The translations under genes were made by a program, and so were the position numbers. Shown here piece by piece: positions 17,547 through 26,672 of a stretch of 64,000 bases of DNA. Source of the stretch: an uncultured Tateyamaria sp. (GTDB lineage Bacteria > Pseudomonadota > Alphaproteobacteria > Rhodobacterales > Rhodobacteraceae); the NCBI RefSeq assembly GCF_947503045.1, contig NZ_CANNCF010000002.1, forward strand, positions 961,501 through 1,025,500. The letters are read 5' to 3'. Within the stretch, counting starts at the first letter, position 1, and each line of letters begins with the position of its first letter. Below the pieces are notes generated by a model. The model was not told where the DNA came from, searched no databases, and saw only the letters and a program-made list of their open reading frames with translations.

Positions 17547-18697
17547 CGGAACATCGGTGGCCGCGCGTCCAGCCACGCCCCGTCTTGCTTGCCTGATTGC
17601 GCGACAGCAACAACTGCCGCCATCGACCGCAATCCGTCCTCGGCGCGGGGATAGAGGTTTGCCGCCGGATCCATGGTTCGACCGTCCTTGCGCGCATTGA
17701 TGGCTTCGGCGAGGTCCTTGTAGATGTTGGCAAAGGCAAGCGGCATCCCCTCGGCATGGCCGATGGTGACACGGGTGGTGCGATCCGCCTCAGGTGACAG
17801 ATTTGCTTCGCCACGTTCAATTATTTGCAACCGTTCGCCCAGAGGCATGTAGTATAGCTGGTTGGGTTGTTCCTGGCTCCAACGCAGACCGCCGGTTTCG
17901 CCAAAGACCTGAATGCCCAGCCCGTGTTGACGACCGATGGCGATGGACGAGGTCCACAGCCGCCCGACGGCACCGCCATTCATGCGAAAATTCACCATCG
18001 CGTCATCTTCGAGCGTGCGCACCTCAATGCAGGACACGCAATCGGCGGATAGCTTGGTCACTTCCTGCCCGGTCACAAAGGACGCCATGTGCATCGCGTG
18101 AATACCGCAATCCGCAAACTGCGCCGACACACCCGCCTGTGCAGGATTATAGCGCCAGCGCACGCGCGGATTGTCCGCATCTGCCGCATCGGCGTGGTGG
18201 CCATGGGCGAATTCGGCGTTGACGACACGTACCTTGCCGATGTCGCCGCGCGCGATCATGGCCTTCATGTGCCGCACCAACGAATAGCCCGAATAGCCGT
18301 AGTTCACTGCGCATATCCGGTCCGTTGCCCTGGCCGTGTTGACGATATCTTCGCCTTCATCAACGGTCATGGTCATCGGCTTTTCACACAGCACGTGAAA
18401 CCCGGCCTCGAGGAACGCCTTGGTGATCTCGTAATGGGTCGAATTTGGCGTGGCCACCGTTACCAGATCGACGCGGTCATCGCGGTTGCTCTCGCCTTCC
18501 AGCATGTCTTGCCACGACCCATAGGCCCTGTCGCCCAGACCAAGTCGGTGGCCATAGTCGATGCCCTCATCAGCCCGGTGATCAAGCGCACCGGCGCTGA
18601 ATTCGAACAACCCGTCAAGCCCGGCTCCAAGACGGTGGGCTGGTCCAATCTGGCTGCCTTCGCCGCCGCCGATCATGCCCCATTTGAGTTTCGTCAT
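17543..18697 (-). CDS. Gfo/Idh/MocA-family oxidoreductase (inositol regulon, third dehydrogenase)
   Basis: A 384-residue NAD(P)-dependent dehydrogenase. The N-terminal Rossmann fold has KWGMIGGGEGSQIGPAHR and the family lysine in HVLCEKPMTM; the C-terminal domain has FADCGIHAMHMASFVTG, with the catalytic-type Asp/His pair. It is the last of three minus-strand genes led by an operator. The substrate is not evident: inositol stereoisomers (scyllo, chiro) or their keto forms are likely from context, but anhydrosugar dehydrogenases share this fold. Start ATG 18697 with AAGGAG 7 nt upstream; an in-frame TTG five codons earlier would place the ribosome site inside the protein. Confidence 0.85.
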   Translation of the reverse strand: MTKLKWGMIGGGEGSQIGPAHRLGAGLDGLFEFSAGALDHRADEGIDYGHRLGLGDRAYGSWQDMLEGESNRDDRVDLVTVATPNSTHYEITKAFLEAGFHVLCEKPMTMTVDEGEDIVNTARATDRICAVNYGYSGYSLVRHMKAMIARGDIGKVRVVNAEFAHGHHADAADADNPRVRWRYNPAQAGVSAQFADCGIHAMHMASFVTGQEVTKLSADCVSCIEVRTLEDDAMVNFRMNGGAVGRLWTSSIAIGRQHGLGIQVFGETGGLRWSQEQPNQLYYMPLGERLQIIERGEANLSPEADRTTRVTIGHAEGMPLAFANIYKDLAEAINARKDGRTMDPAANLYPRAEDGLRSMAAVVAVAQSGKQDGAWLDARPPMFR

Positions 18698-18698
18698 A

Positions 18699-19595
18699 TC
18701 AGGCTCCTTCAAAACCGATGGATTGCAGGTAGGCCCGGTTCAGCTTGGCATCGTCGATGGGAGAGGTGTCGCCCTGCGGGTCGCAATCCTGCTCGACCGT
18801 GCACCAACCCTCAAAGCCGTTCTCTTCCAGCACACGGCGCACGGCCGGAAAATCCACATCACCGTCGCCGAGATTGCAAAAGATGCCCTGGGCACAGGCG
18901 TCATAGAACCCGGTACGCTTGGCGACGACGTCTTCCTTCACCTTGGGATCAATGTCCTTGAAGTGCATATAGCTGATGCGCGAAATGTGCTTTTTCATGA
19001 AGGCCACGGGATCAAAACCGGCATAGGAATGATGGCCGGTGTCAAAGCAGATCTTGAGGATGCTTTCGTCCACTTCGCTCAGCAGGCGCTCAAGCTCGGG
19101 TTCAAAGTCCATGAAGCCAGCCGCGTGGGCATGGATGCCCACGGTCAAGCCGTACTCTTCGGTGCCCATCTTGGCCACGGTCGCGATCTTGTCGCGGTAT
19201 GCGGCCCATTCGGCCTTGTCCATCTGTTCGGCCTCGTCGGCACGACCCGCAGTGGGCGCACGACGGGGCGAGATGCTGTCGATCAAAACCAGATGCTGCG
19301 CGCCATGCGCCTTGAGCGCCTTGCAGGTGCGCACCGCGCCGTCCATCACGTCGTCCCAGGCCTCAGGGTCGTGGAACGGGCGAAAGACCACGCCGCCAAC
19401 CAGTTCTTGATTGAACTCTTCCAGAGCGTCCCCAAGGATCGCCGGGTATTCGGGCATGAAACCGACAGGGCCCAGCTCGATCCCAGTATAGCCGGCTTCG
19501 GCGTTTTCGTGCAGCACCTTGCGCCAGCCGGGGTTGCGCGGATCATCTGCGAACTCCACGCCCCATGAACAGGGCGCATTTCCGATTTTGATCAT
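18699..19595 (-). CDS. IolE/MocC-like inosose dehydratase (TIM barrel)
   Basis: A 298-residue sugar-phosphate isomerase/epimerase-like TIM barrel with KIGNAPCSWGVEF at the first strand, GYTGIELGPVGFMPE, LTVGIHAHAAGFMDFE, LKICFDTGHHSYAG, ISYMHFKDID and GWCTVEQDCD, which supply the metal ligands of the IolE fold. IolE dehydrates 2-keto-myo-inositol to the dione that IolD hydrolyses. No other IolE candidate is in the window, so this protein probably fills the step. It lies between two dehydrogenases in the same transcription unit. Confidence 0.78.
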   Translation of the reverse strand: MIKIGNAPCSWGVEFADDPRNPGWRKVLHENAEAGYTGIELGPVGFMPEYPAILGDALEEFNQELVGGVVFRPFHDPEAWDDVMDGAVRTCKALKAHGAQHLVLIDSISPRRAPTAGRADEAEQMDKAEWAAYRDKIATVAKMGTEEYGLTVGIHAHAAGFMDFEPELERLLSEVDESILKICFDTGHHSYAGFDPVAFMKKHISRISYMHFKDIDPKVKEDVVAKRTGFYDACAQGIFCNLGDGDVDFPAVRRVLEENGFEGWCTVEQDCDPQGDTSPIDDAKLNRAYLQSIGFEGA

Positions 19596-19607
19596 CTTTG
19601 TATTCCT

Positions 19608-20720
19608 TTAGTAATCTGCAAGGTCGACCCAGGCCCGCTTGGCGCTGGAATCGATAGCTGCTTTGACAACGCGGTTGACCTCCATGCCCTCGGCAAAGGT
19701 CGGCCAGATGTTGGTCTTGGTCTCGATGGCGGTCAGGAAATCCTTGGCCTCGATGATGATTTGATCCTGATAGCCGGTGCCATGCCCCGGCCCCTGACAG
19801 AAGGCCGCATAGTCGGGATGCGCAGGGCCAGTCAGGATCTTGCGAAAGCCCTGTTCCGCCTCGGACCCTTCGCGCAGGTACAGGTTCAGGGCGTTCTGGT
19901 CCTCGCCATCAAAAATGATCATGCCCTTGGTCCCGTGGATCTCATAGCTGTAACCCATCTTGCGCCCGGTCGCGACGCGGCTGACATGGATGTGGCCCTG
20001 CACACCGCTTTCAAATTCAACCATCATCTGGGCCTGATCGTCGTTGGTCACAGGTTTGCCGTCGCGGGTCTTGTGTACGGTCTCGACAACCGCACTCAAC
20101 CGCGCAATCGGACCCATGAGGCGACGCGCGCCGTTGATCATGTGGGGGGCCAGATCACCCATGCAGCCGTTTGCCATCCCTTCACAGCGCCATGTGTAGG
20201 GCGCGTCGGGATCGGCTGAGAAATCCTCGGTATGCTCGCCGCGGAAATAGGTGAGATCACCGATGCGCCCCTGCTGGACCAGTTGATAGGCATATTGCGA
20301 TGCAGGCGTGCGGATGTAGTTGAACCCGCTCATGTGGATGGCGCCGCCTGCTTCAGCTGCGTCCAGCATGGCACGACTGTCTTCGAGCGTAGCCCCCAGC
20401 GGTTTTTCGCAGAACACCGGCAGACCCCGCGCAAATGCGGCCTCCGCAATGGCACGGTGCGTGCCTTGCGGCGAGGCAATGACAACCGCGTCGATGGCCG
20501 GGTCGTTGACCAAGTCGTGCCAATCCGTGGTGCATCGGTTGAACCCGAATTTCTGTTTGTAGCGCTGTGCGGATGGCTCGGACGTGGCGCAAACCATCTC
20601 GAGCACCGGGCGCAGGTTTGTCTCAAACACTGTGCCGACAGCCGCATATGCTGCCGCGTGGGCCTTGCCCATGTAGCCACCACCGACAATTCCAATTCTG
20701 ATCTCGGTCATCGCTGACAT
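19608..20720 (-). CDS. Gfo/Idh/MocA-family dehydrogenase, inositol type
   Basis: A 370-residue protein with the Rossmann start IRIGIVGGGYMGKAHAAAY, the lysine motif LPVFCEKPLG, and the catalytic-domain signature MGDLAPHMINGARRLMG. It heads the minus-strand unit, and its ATG lies 17 bp from the operator palindrome. A myo- or scyllo-inositol dehydrogenase role fits the context; iolG proper is encoded at 25362, so this may serve another isomer. A second in-frame ATG three codons in is an alternative start. Confidence 0.85.
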   Translation of the reverse strand: MSAMTEIRIGIVGGGYMGKAHAAAYAAVGTVFETNLRPVLEMVCATSEPSAQRYKQKFGFNRCTTDWHDLVNDPAIDAVVIASPQGTHRAIAEAAFARGLPVFCEKPLGATLEDSRAMLDAAEAGGAIHMSGFNYIRTPASQYAYQLVQQGRIGDLTYFRGEHTEDFSADPDAPYTWRCEGMANGCMGDLAPHMINGARRLMGPIARLSAVVETVHKTRDGKPVTNDDQAQMMVEFESGVQGHIHVSRVATGRKMGYSYEIHGTKGMIIFDGEDQNALNLYLREGSEAEQGFRKILTGPAHPDYAAFCQGPGHGTGYQDQIIIEAKDFLTAIETKTNIWPTFAEGMEVNRVVKAAIDSSAKRAWVDLADY

Positions 20721-20736
20721 GCCTTCCAGAAACTCG

Positions 20737-20752
20737 TTGCAACCGGTTGCAA
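20737..20752. promoter_or_regulatory. LacI-type operator, copy 2 (TTGCAACCGGTTGCAA)
   Basis: A perfect 16-bp palindrome containing the same 14-bp core as the site at 12487. It lies between the divergent minus-strand dehydrogenase unit (17 bp from its ATG) and iolD (80 bp from its ATG), placed to control both directions. Confidence 0.8.
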
Positions 20753-20831
20753 AATGCGTATCCTTGTTTGTAGCCGCTGGTCAACACCAATGTTATCCGG
20801 CAAGAAATAGTTACCAGACCGGAGGTACGTC

Positions 20832-22700
20832 ATGGGACAGGGCAGCGACACCATTACCCTGACAACTGCGCAGGCCATCATTCGCTACCTTGCGGCGCAA
20901 TATATCGAGATCGACGGCGTGAAAACCCGTGTTTGCGGTGGCGGGTTCGGCATTTTCGGGCATGGCAACGTCACCTGTCTGGGCGAGGCGCTTTATGCTC
21001 ATCGCGACGAACTGCCGCTCTATCGGGGACAAAACGAACAAGGGATGGGATTCGCGGCTGCCGCCTATGCCAAGCACAAGCTGCGTCGTCGCTTCATGTT
21101 CTGCACCGCGTCGGCCGGGCCGGGCACGGCCAACCTGCTGACTTCAGCCGCATTGGCCCATGCCAACCGCCTGCCCATGCTGTTGTTGTGCGGGGACGCG
21201 TTCCTGACGCGGTTGCCCGACCCGGTGCTGCAACAGTTGGAACACTTCAACAATCCAACCTTTGGCGTGAACGACGCGTTCAAGGCTGTCTCGCGCTATT
21301 GGGATCGCATCACGCACCCCGCGCAGATCATCCAGTCGCTGCCTGCGGCCCTCAACACGATGCTGGATCCGGCTGATTGCGGTCCGGCTTTTTTGGGTCT
21401 GCCGCAGGATGTGCAGGGGTGGACTTACGACTATCCGGTCTCCTTCTTCGAAGAGCGGGTGCACCGCATCCGGAGCCAGCCTGCAGATGACGCCGAAATC
21501 GCAGAGGCCGCGGCACTGCTGACATCCGCAAAGCGCCCCATGATCATCGCAGGGGGCGGCGTGCAATATGCAGGCGCGGTGACCGAACTGACCGCCTTCG
21601 CCGAGGCCCGTAGCATTCCCGTGGTCGAAACGATTGCAGGACGGGCGAACCTGAAAAACGACCATCCGTTGAACATCGGCCCGATCGGTGTCACGGGCTC
21701 GGAGTCCGCCAACACCATCGCCGAAGAGGCCGATGTGATCCTCGCCATCGGCACAAGGTTGCAGGATTTCACCACCGGCTCATGGACTGCCTTTGCCAAG
21801 AATGCGCGGATCATCGGAATGAATGTGGGTCGCCATGACGCGGCCAAGCACATGTCAATGACCGTGGTGGGCGACGCCAAGCTGACGGTACCCGCTCTGG
21901 ACGACGCCCTGGCCGACTACACCACGCCACAAGACTGGACGCAGAAAGCGCAAAGCGAACGCGCCAAATGGACGGCCTATGTCGTCGAAAACACCCGGGT
22001 CGGAAACGGGCCCGCCTCGTACGCTCAGGCCATCGGGACTGTCAACGATCTGTGCAGCCCGCGCGACCGTGTTGTGGCGGCTGCAGGCGGCTTGCCTGCC
22101 GAAGTCACCGCCAATTGGAAAACGCTGGACATCGGCACGGTCGACGTCGAGTTCGGCTTTTCCTGCATGGGTTATGAAATCGCCGGTGGCTGGGGTGCGC
22201 GCATTGCGCAGTCCGAGGATGAACCCGACAGCGACACCATCGTCTTCACCGGCGACGGATCTTATTTGCTGATGAATTCGGACATCTACTCTTCAGTCCT
22301 GACCCGCAAGAAACTGATCGTTGTCGTGCTGGACAATGGTGGTTTTGCGGTGATCAACAAATTGCAGAACAACACCGGGCACGAAAGTTTCAACAACCTG
22401 ATCACTGACACACCCACCGTGCCCGAACCCTTCGCTGTCGATTTCGAGGCGCACGCGCGCGCCATGGGGGCCAAGGCCGAAACCGTCGAGATGGCCAATC
22501 TGGGTGCCGCGTTCGAGCGGGCCAAGGCCAGCGACAAGACCTATGTGATCTGCGCCAAGGTTGACGCCTATAACGGCTGGACGACCGAAGGACACACGTG
22601 GTGGGAGGTCGGCACGCCACACATTTCGAACAGCGCCAGCGTGACTGCGGCCCACAAAGACGTTGAAAGCGCGCGCGCACGCCAGCGCAAGGGCGTCTGA
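20832..22700 (+). CDS. iolD: 3D-(3,5/4)-trihydroxycyclohexane-1,2-dione hydrolase
   Basis: IolD opens the ring of the dione made by IolE to give 5-deoxy-glucuronate. The 622-residue product is a thiamine-diphosphate enzyme: PYR domain with LYRGQNEQGMGFAAAAYAKH (the catalytic-type Glu), central domain with GGGVQYAGAVTELTAFAEA, and PP domain with the metal/ThDP motif FTGDGSYLLMNSDIYSS followed by DNGGFAVINKLQNNTG. Start ATG with GGAGG 7 nt upstream. It leads iolD-iolC-iolB-iolJ-iolG. Confidence 0.97.
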   Translation: MGQGSDTITLTTAQAIIRYLAAQYIEIDGVKTRVCGGGFGIFGHGNVTCLGEALYAHRDELPLYRGQNEQGMGFAAAAYAKHKLRRRFMFCTASAGPGTANLLTSAALAHANRLPMLLLCGDAFLTRLPDPVLQQLEHFNNPTFGVNDAFKAVSRYWDRITHPAQIIQSLPAALNTMLDPADCGPAFLGLPQDVQGWTYDYPVSFFEERVHRIRSQPADDAEIAEAAALLTSAKRPMIIAGGGVQYAGAVTELTAFAEARSIPVVETIAGRANLKNDHPLNIGPIGVTGSESANTIAEEADVILAIGTRLQDFTTGSWTAFAKNARIIGMNVGRHDAAKHMSMTVVGDAKLTVPALDDALADYTTPQDWTQKAQSERAKWTAYVVENTRVGNGPASYAQAIGTVNDLCSPRDRVVAAAGGLPAEVTANWKTLDIGTVDVEFGFSCMGYEIAGGWGARIAQSEDEPDSDTIVFTGDGSYLLMNSDIYSSVLTRKKLIVVVLDNGGFAVINKLQNNTGHESFNNLITDTPTVPEPFAVDFEAHARAMGAKAETVEMANLGAAFERAKASDKTYVICAKVDAYNGWTTEGHTWWEVGTPHISNSASVTAAHKDVESARARQRKGV

Positions 22701-22701
22701 T

Positions 22702-23679
22702 ATGGACCTGATCGAAGGGATCAAGGCGAACAATTTTGTCGTGGTTGGCCGCGCAGGGATGGATTTCTTTACTCCCGCAGGCGGCGCGACCGAAGAGGCG
22801 GACGTGATGACCGCAGGCCTTGGCGGCTCGTCGGCCAACATCGCGGCAGGTATCTGCAAACTTGGAGGGGCCGCCGCCCTCGTCACGCGAGTCTCGGATG
22901 ACAGCATCGGGCGCTACTGCGTGAACCAGTTGAAACGCTACGGCGTGGACGCCACCCATGTGACTCCGATTGGCGGCGAGTTCCGCAACTCGCTCGCCGT
23001 CTACGAATCCCGCGTCGAAGGGCACCAATCGGTAATCTATCGCAATGGGGCCGCCGATTTCCAAATGGACAAGGCAGATGTCGACGCGGTCGATTACGCC
23101 AAATACGGCGCACTCATCACCGCCGGAACAGTCTTTGCCGCCGAGCCTTCACGCAGCGCCTCGTTCCATGCCTTTGCGCTGGCCAAAAAGGCAGGCGTGC
23201 CGATCATATTTGACGTCGATTACCGCCCCTATTCATGGCCTTCGCCGCAGGTCGCCTCTGACGTGCTCAGCCGGGCGGCGGCCGAATCCGACATGATCGT
23301 GGGAAATGACGAAGAGTTCGGCTTCATGGCAGGCTCCATCGACAAGGGGTTGGCCAAGGCGCGCGCACTGTCTGAAACCTCAGCCGCCATCGTAATCTAC
23401 AAGATGGGGCAGGACGGCGCGATCACGTTTGCAAATGGCGAGGAAATCCGTACCGGAATCTACCCGGTTGAGGCGCTGAAACCCACAGGGGCGGGCGACA
23501 GTTTCATGGCGGGCATGCTGACGTCGATTGCCGGTGGGCATGACCTCAAAACCGCGATCCTGCGCGGGTCAGCCTGCGCCTCGGTCACCGTCTCGCGTCC
23601 GGGCTGTGCGCCTGCTATGGCAGATAGCGAAACACTGGAAACATTTCTGGCCGACCATTCCGGCCCGACATCCGCATAA
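22702..23679 (+). CDS. iolC: 5-dehydro-2-deoxygluconokinase
   Basis: IolC phosphorylates 2-deoxy-5-keto-gluconate, the step after IolB. The 325-residue PfkB-family kinase starts FVVVGRAGMDFFTPAG, has GLGGSSANIAAGICKLGG, and the catalytic signature KPTGAGDSFMAGMLTS with the base Asp. I start at ATG 22702, one base after the iolD stop; an upstream in-frame start would overlap iolD by 13 codons with no family support. Confidence 0.95.
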   Translation: MDLIEGIKANNFVVVGRAGMDFFTPAGGATEEADVMTAGLGGSSANIAAGICKLGGAAALVTRVSDDSIGRYCVNQLKRYGVDATHVTPIGGEFRNSLAVYESRVEGHQSVIYRNGAADFQMDKADVDAVDYAKYGALITAGTVFAAEPSRSASFHAFALAKKAGVPIIFDVDYRPYSWPSPQVASDVLSRAAAESDMIVGNDEEFGFMAGSIDKGLAKARALSETSAAIVIYKMGQDGAITFANGEEIRTGIYPVEALKPTGAGDSFMAGMLTSIAGGHDLKTAILRGSACASVTVSRPGCAPAMADSETLETFLADHSGPTSA

Positions 23680-23691
23680 AGGAACCCGTCC

Positions 23692-24534
23692 ATGCATATC
23701 GCGCCCTTCGACAACCAGAACAAACCGATCGTCGACCTCGATGACAGCACGGTTCCGCTGAACTACTTCAACGTCGTGAAGCTCAAGAAAGGCGAGGCGT
23801 TCGAATATGCCACGCCCGGCTACGAGACCTGCATCGTGCCTGCCACCGGCACGGTCGATGTGAATGTCGAAGGGTTCAAGGCCGACGCCGTGGGCGGTCG
23901 CGTCGAAGATGTCTGGGACGGCGAACCCGAGGGGGTCTATGTGCCCACCGCGGCCAAGGCCGAGATGGTGTGTATCTCTGACGAGGCCGAAATCTTTGTC
24001 GCCGGGGCGCGCTATGACGAGGTGCTCGAGGCCTTTGCAGTGCGCAATGACGAGTTGGACATGGTGCAATACGGCTCGGACGAGACGAAAACGCACCGCA
24101 AGATCAAGCACATCCTCGGCACCAAATACCACGACAAAGTGGGCCGTCTTCTGGTGTCTGAACTGTTCACCGTGGGCGAGGGCGGTTGGTCCGGCTTTCC
24201 CTCGCACAAGCATGACACCGACCGTCTGCCCATCGAAACGCGCCACGACGAGACCTACAATTTCCGCTTCAAGCCCAAGCACGGATCGGGCGTGCAAATG
24301 CTGCAGCGCGAAGATGGCAAGCCGGGGGATGCCTATCACCTCGTCGACGGTTCAACCATTTGCCTCGACAACGGATACCACCCCTGCTGCGTGCTGCCTG
24401 GCTACCAGATGTACTATTTCACCATTCTGGGCGGCTTGTCTCAGCGATCACTCGTGCAATACTTTCAACCCTCACATGCCTACCAGATCGAAACGATCCC
24501 GGGCATCAAAGACATGATTGCCAAGTTCAAATGA
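23692..24534 (+). CDS. iolB: 5-deoxy-glucuronate isomerase
   Basis: IolB converts 5-deoxy-glucuronate to 2-deoxy-5-keto-gluconate. The 280-residue bicupin has the expected FTVGEGGWSGFPSHKHD metal-binding histidines, RHDETYNFRFKPKHGSGVQML and GYHPCCVLPGYQMYYFTILGG. An AAAGGA ribosome site precedes the start. Its stop overlaps the start of the aldolase gene (ATGA). Confidence 0.96.
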   Translation: MHIAPFDNQNKPIVDLDDSTVPLNYFNVVKLKKGEAFEYATPGYETCIVPATGTVDVNVEGFKADAVGGRVEDVWDGEPEGVYVPTAAKAEMVCISDEAEIFVAGARYDEVLEAFAVRNDELDMVQYGSDETKTHRKIKHILGTKYHDKVGRLLVSELFTVGEGGWSGFPSHKHDTDRLPIETRHDETYNFRFKPKHGSGVQMLQREDGKPGDAYHLVDGSTICLDNGYHPCCVLPGYQMYYFTILGGLSQRSLVQYFQPSHAYQIETIPGIKDMIAKFK

Positions 24535-25358
24535 CACTTGCGACCCTGTCAGAGGTGCTGCAACCCGCCCTTCAGGACGGCTATGCAGTGGCGGGTGTGG
24601 TGACGCTCGGCTGGGAAGACATGCGCGCCTTTGTTGCGGCAGCCGAGGCTGAAAACTGCCCCCTCATTCTGCAGGCCGGGCCCGGATGTCGCGCGCATAC
24701 GCCGCTGCCGATCCTGGGCAAGATGTTCCGGCACCTGGCAGAGGGCGCATCTGTACCGGTCGTGGCCCATCTGGATCACGGCTATACCTATGATGAATGC
24801 GCCGAGGCGCTTGATTGTGGTTTCACTTCACTGATGTTCGACGGATCGCGCAAACCGCTCAAGGACAACGTTGCCGAAACCCGGGCCATCGTCGAAATGG
24901 CGCACGCTGCGGGTGTTTCCTGCGAAGGTGAGATCGGTTTTGTCGGCTATGCAAATGGCGAGAATTCGGCAGGCACGGACCCGGACGAGGCCGCGCTGTT
25001 CGCGGAAGAGACTGGCGTAGATGCCATGGCAATCTCGTGTGGGAATGTCCACTTGCAGCAAGATCAAGAGGGCGGTCTGGATGAGGCGCGCATCACTGCC
25101 ATTCAGGCCGTGACTGGTGTGCCGTTGGTGATCCACGGCGGCTCTGGCGTGCCGGTGGCGCAGCGCACATCGCTCGCCCGCGCCTCCAACATCTGCAAGT
25201 TCAACATCGGGACGGAATTACGTATGGCTTTTGGCGCCGCCATGCGCGCGGCGGTGAATGCCGACCCCGCGCGTTTTGACCGGGTGGAGATCCTGAAAGA
25301 AACGCATGATCCGATGGTTGTGGCAACACGCCGCGTGCTGGCGGCCTTGAAAGGATAG
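24531..25358 (+). CDS. iolJ: Class II 2-deoxy-5-keto-gluconate 6-phosphate aldolase
   Basis: IolJ splits the IolC product into dihydroxyacetone phosphate and malonate semialdehyde. The 275 residues show the class II zinc-aldolase signatures: PVVAHLDHGYTYDEC, SLMFDGSRKPLKDN, CEGEIGFVG, LVIHGGSGV and KFNIGTELRMAF. Many proteobacteria instead use an IolC-aldolase fusion; here kinase and aldolase are separate. Start ATG 24531 inside the iolB stop. iolA, which would use the malonate semialdehyde, is absent from the window. Confidence 0.92.
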   Translation: MTLATLSEVLQPALQDGYAVAGVVTLGWEDMRAFVAAAEAENCPLILQAGPGCRAHTPLPILGKMFRHLAEGASVPVVAHLDHGYTYDECAEALDCGFTSLMFDGSRKPLKDNVAETRAIVEMAHAAGVSCEGEIGFVGYANGENSAGTDPDEAALFAEETGVDAMAISCGNVHLQQDQEGGLDEARITAIQAVTGVPLVIHGGSGVPVAQRTSLARASNICKFNIGTELRMAFGAAMRAAVNADPARFDRVEILKETHDPMVVATRRVLAALKG

Positions 25359-25361
25359 AGC

Positions 25362-26354
25362 ATGCTGAACATCGGAATTCTGGGCAGCGGACGGATCGGT
25401 CAGGTTCACAGCGCGACACTCGCCGTCATGAGCGAAGCACAAGCAGTGGCGGTATCGGATTTCCTGCCCGAAGCCGCCGAGGCGCTGGCCACAAAAATCG
25501 ACGCCAAGGCGATGAGCACCGAAGAGATCATCGCAGACCCGTCAATTGACGCCGTCATCATCGGCACGCCGACCACGACCCATTACGATCTGATTCATCA
25601 GGCAGCGGCGGCGGGCAAAGCAATATTTTGCGAAAAGCCGGTGGACCTGTCGGTCGAGCGCATCCGAGAATGCCTTGCCGTGGTCGAAAAAGCGGGCGTG
25701 CCATTCATGACGGCTTTCAACCGCCGCTTCGATCCCAGCTTTGCACTTCTGCAAAAACAGATTGCGGATCAAGTGATCGGCAATGTCGAAATCGTCACTA
25801 TCCTGTCGCGCGATCCGTCACCGCCGCCGATCGGCTACATCAAGACGTCGGGCGGGATCTTCCGTGACATGATGATCCACGATCTGGACATGGCCCGCTT
25901 TTTGTTGGGCGAAGATCCGGTTGAGATCTCGGCCGCAGGATCGTGCCTCGTGGATCCGGAGATTGGCGAGGCAGGCGATTTTGATACGGCTGCCGTTACC
26001 TTGAAAACTGCAAAAGGGCGTATCTGCCAGATTTCCAACTCGCGGCGGGCCACTTATGGCTATGACCAGCGGATCGAAGTGCACGGCAGCAAAGGGATGT
26101 TGCGCGCAGACAATGTTCTGGAAAACACGGTCGAAGTGTCAAATGAGCGCGGCTTTCGCAAGGCGGCAACACAACCCTTTTTTCTGGAGCGCTATGCTGC
26201 GGCCTATCGGGCAGAGATGCAGCATTTCGTTGACGTGATCGCGAATGGCAAGCAAATGACTCCATCAGGCATGGACGGTCTGAAGGCACAAATTCTGGCG
26301 GACGCCGCAGACGCCTGCGCGCGAGACGGGAAGATCAGAACCTTGTCCCTTTGA
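25362..26354 (+). CDS. iolG: myo-inositol 2-dehydrogenase
   Basis: IolG oxidises myo-inositol to 2-keto-myo-inositol with NAD+. The 330-residue product has the Rossmann fold (IGILGSGRIGQVHSATL), the lysine motif KAIFCEKPVDLS, and the catalytic block GGIFRDMMIHDLDMARFLLGEDP with the Asp and His expected of IolG. It closes the operon, 3 nt after iolJ. Of the three Gfo/Idh/MocA proteins here it is the closest to classical IolG in length and motifs. Confidence 0.93.
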   Translation: MLNIGILGSGRIGQVHSATLAVMSEAQAVAVSDFLPEAAEALATKIDAKAMSTEEIIADPSIDAVIIGTPTTTHYDLIHQAAAAGKAIFCEKPVDLSVERIRECLAVVEKAGVPFMTAFNRRFDPSFALLQKQIADQVIGNVEIVTILSRDPSPPPIGYIKTSGGIFRDMMIHDLDMARFLLGEDPVEISAAGSCLVDPEIGEAGDFDTAAVTLKTAKGRICQISNSRRATYGYDQRIEVHGSKGMLRADNVLENTVEVSNERGFRKAATQPFFLERYAAAYRAEMQHFVDVIANGKQMTPSGMDGLKAQILADAADACARDGKIRTLSL

Positions 26355-26672
26355 TGGCAATGTCGACGGTCTAGTAGCCGGTTTTTTTAGCCTCTCGTTC
26401 GGTGTGCGAGACGGTGAGACGAACATGGTTTCATCCTCCACCGAAAAACATGGAACACGCGCCTGATATTGCTACATTTCAGGAAAGGAGGATCCACGGA
26501 CAACCACTGGCCTCCGGATCACAAATCGCCGCTAAAAGAATCGGGATACGCCGTTCTCGAACCAGCTTCTTTCAGGCGAATGGCAAGATGTGCAGTTCCA
26601 GATGCCAGCACTCGCCTTCGTGCGTTTCATATGTCTACATACCTGTCTTGAGACTGTCGAACCGCGATCAAA
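26355..26672. other. Intergenic region, iolG end to flgI end
   Basis: 318 bp between two converging genes with no credible coding sequence; the short ORFs here lack ribosome sites and family features. A T7 run at about 26385-26391 follows a weak stem and may end the iol operon. An AAAGGAGG box at 26483 has no start codon at useful distance. This is the right junction of the catabolic block. Confidence 0.5.

Noticed and set aside
26370-26400. T7 run as an intrinsic terminator of the iol operon
   Set aside because: The preceding bases form only a 3-bp stem, so I did not list it as a terminator; it is mentioned in the gap entry.
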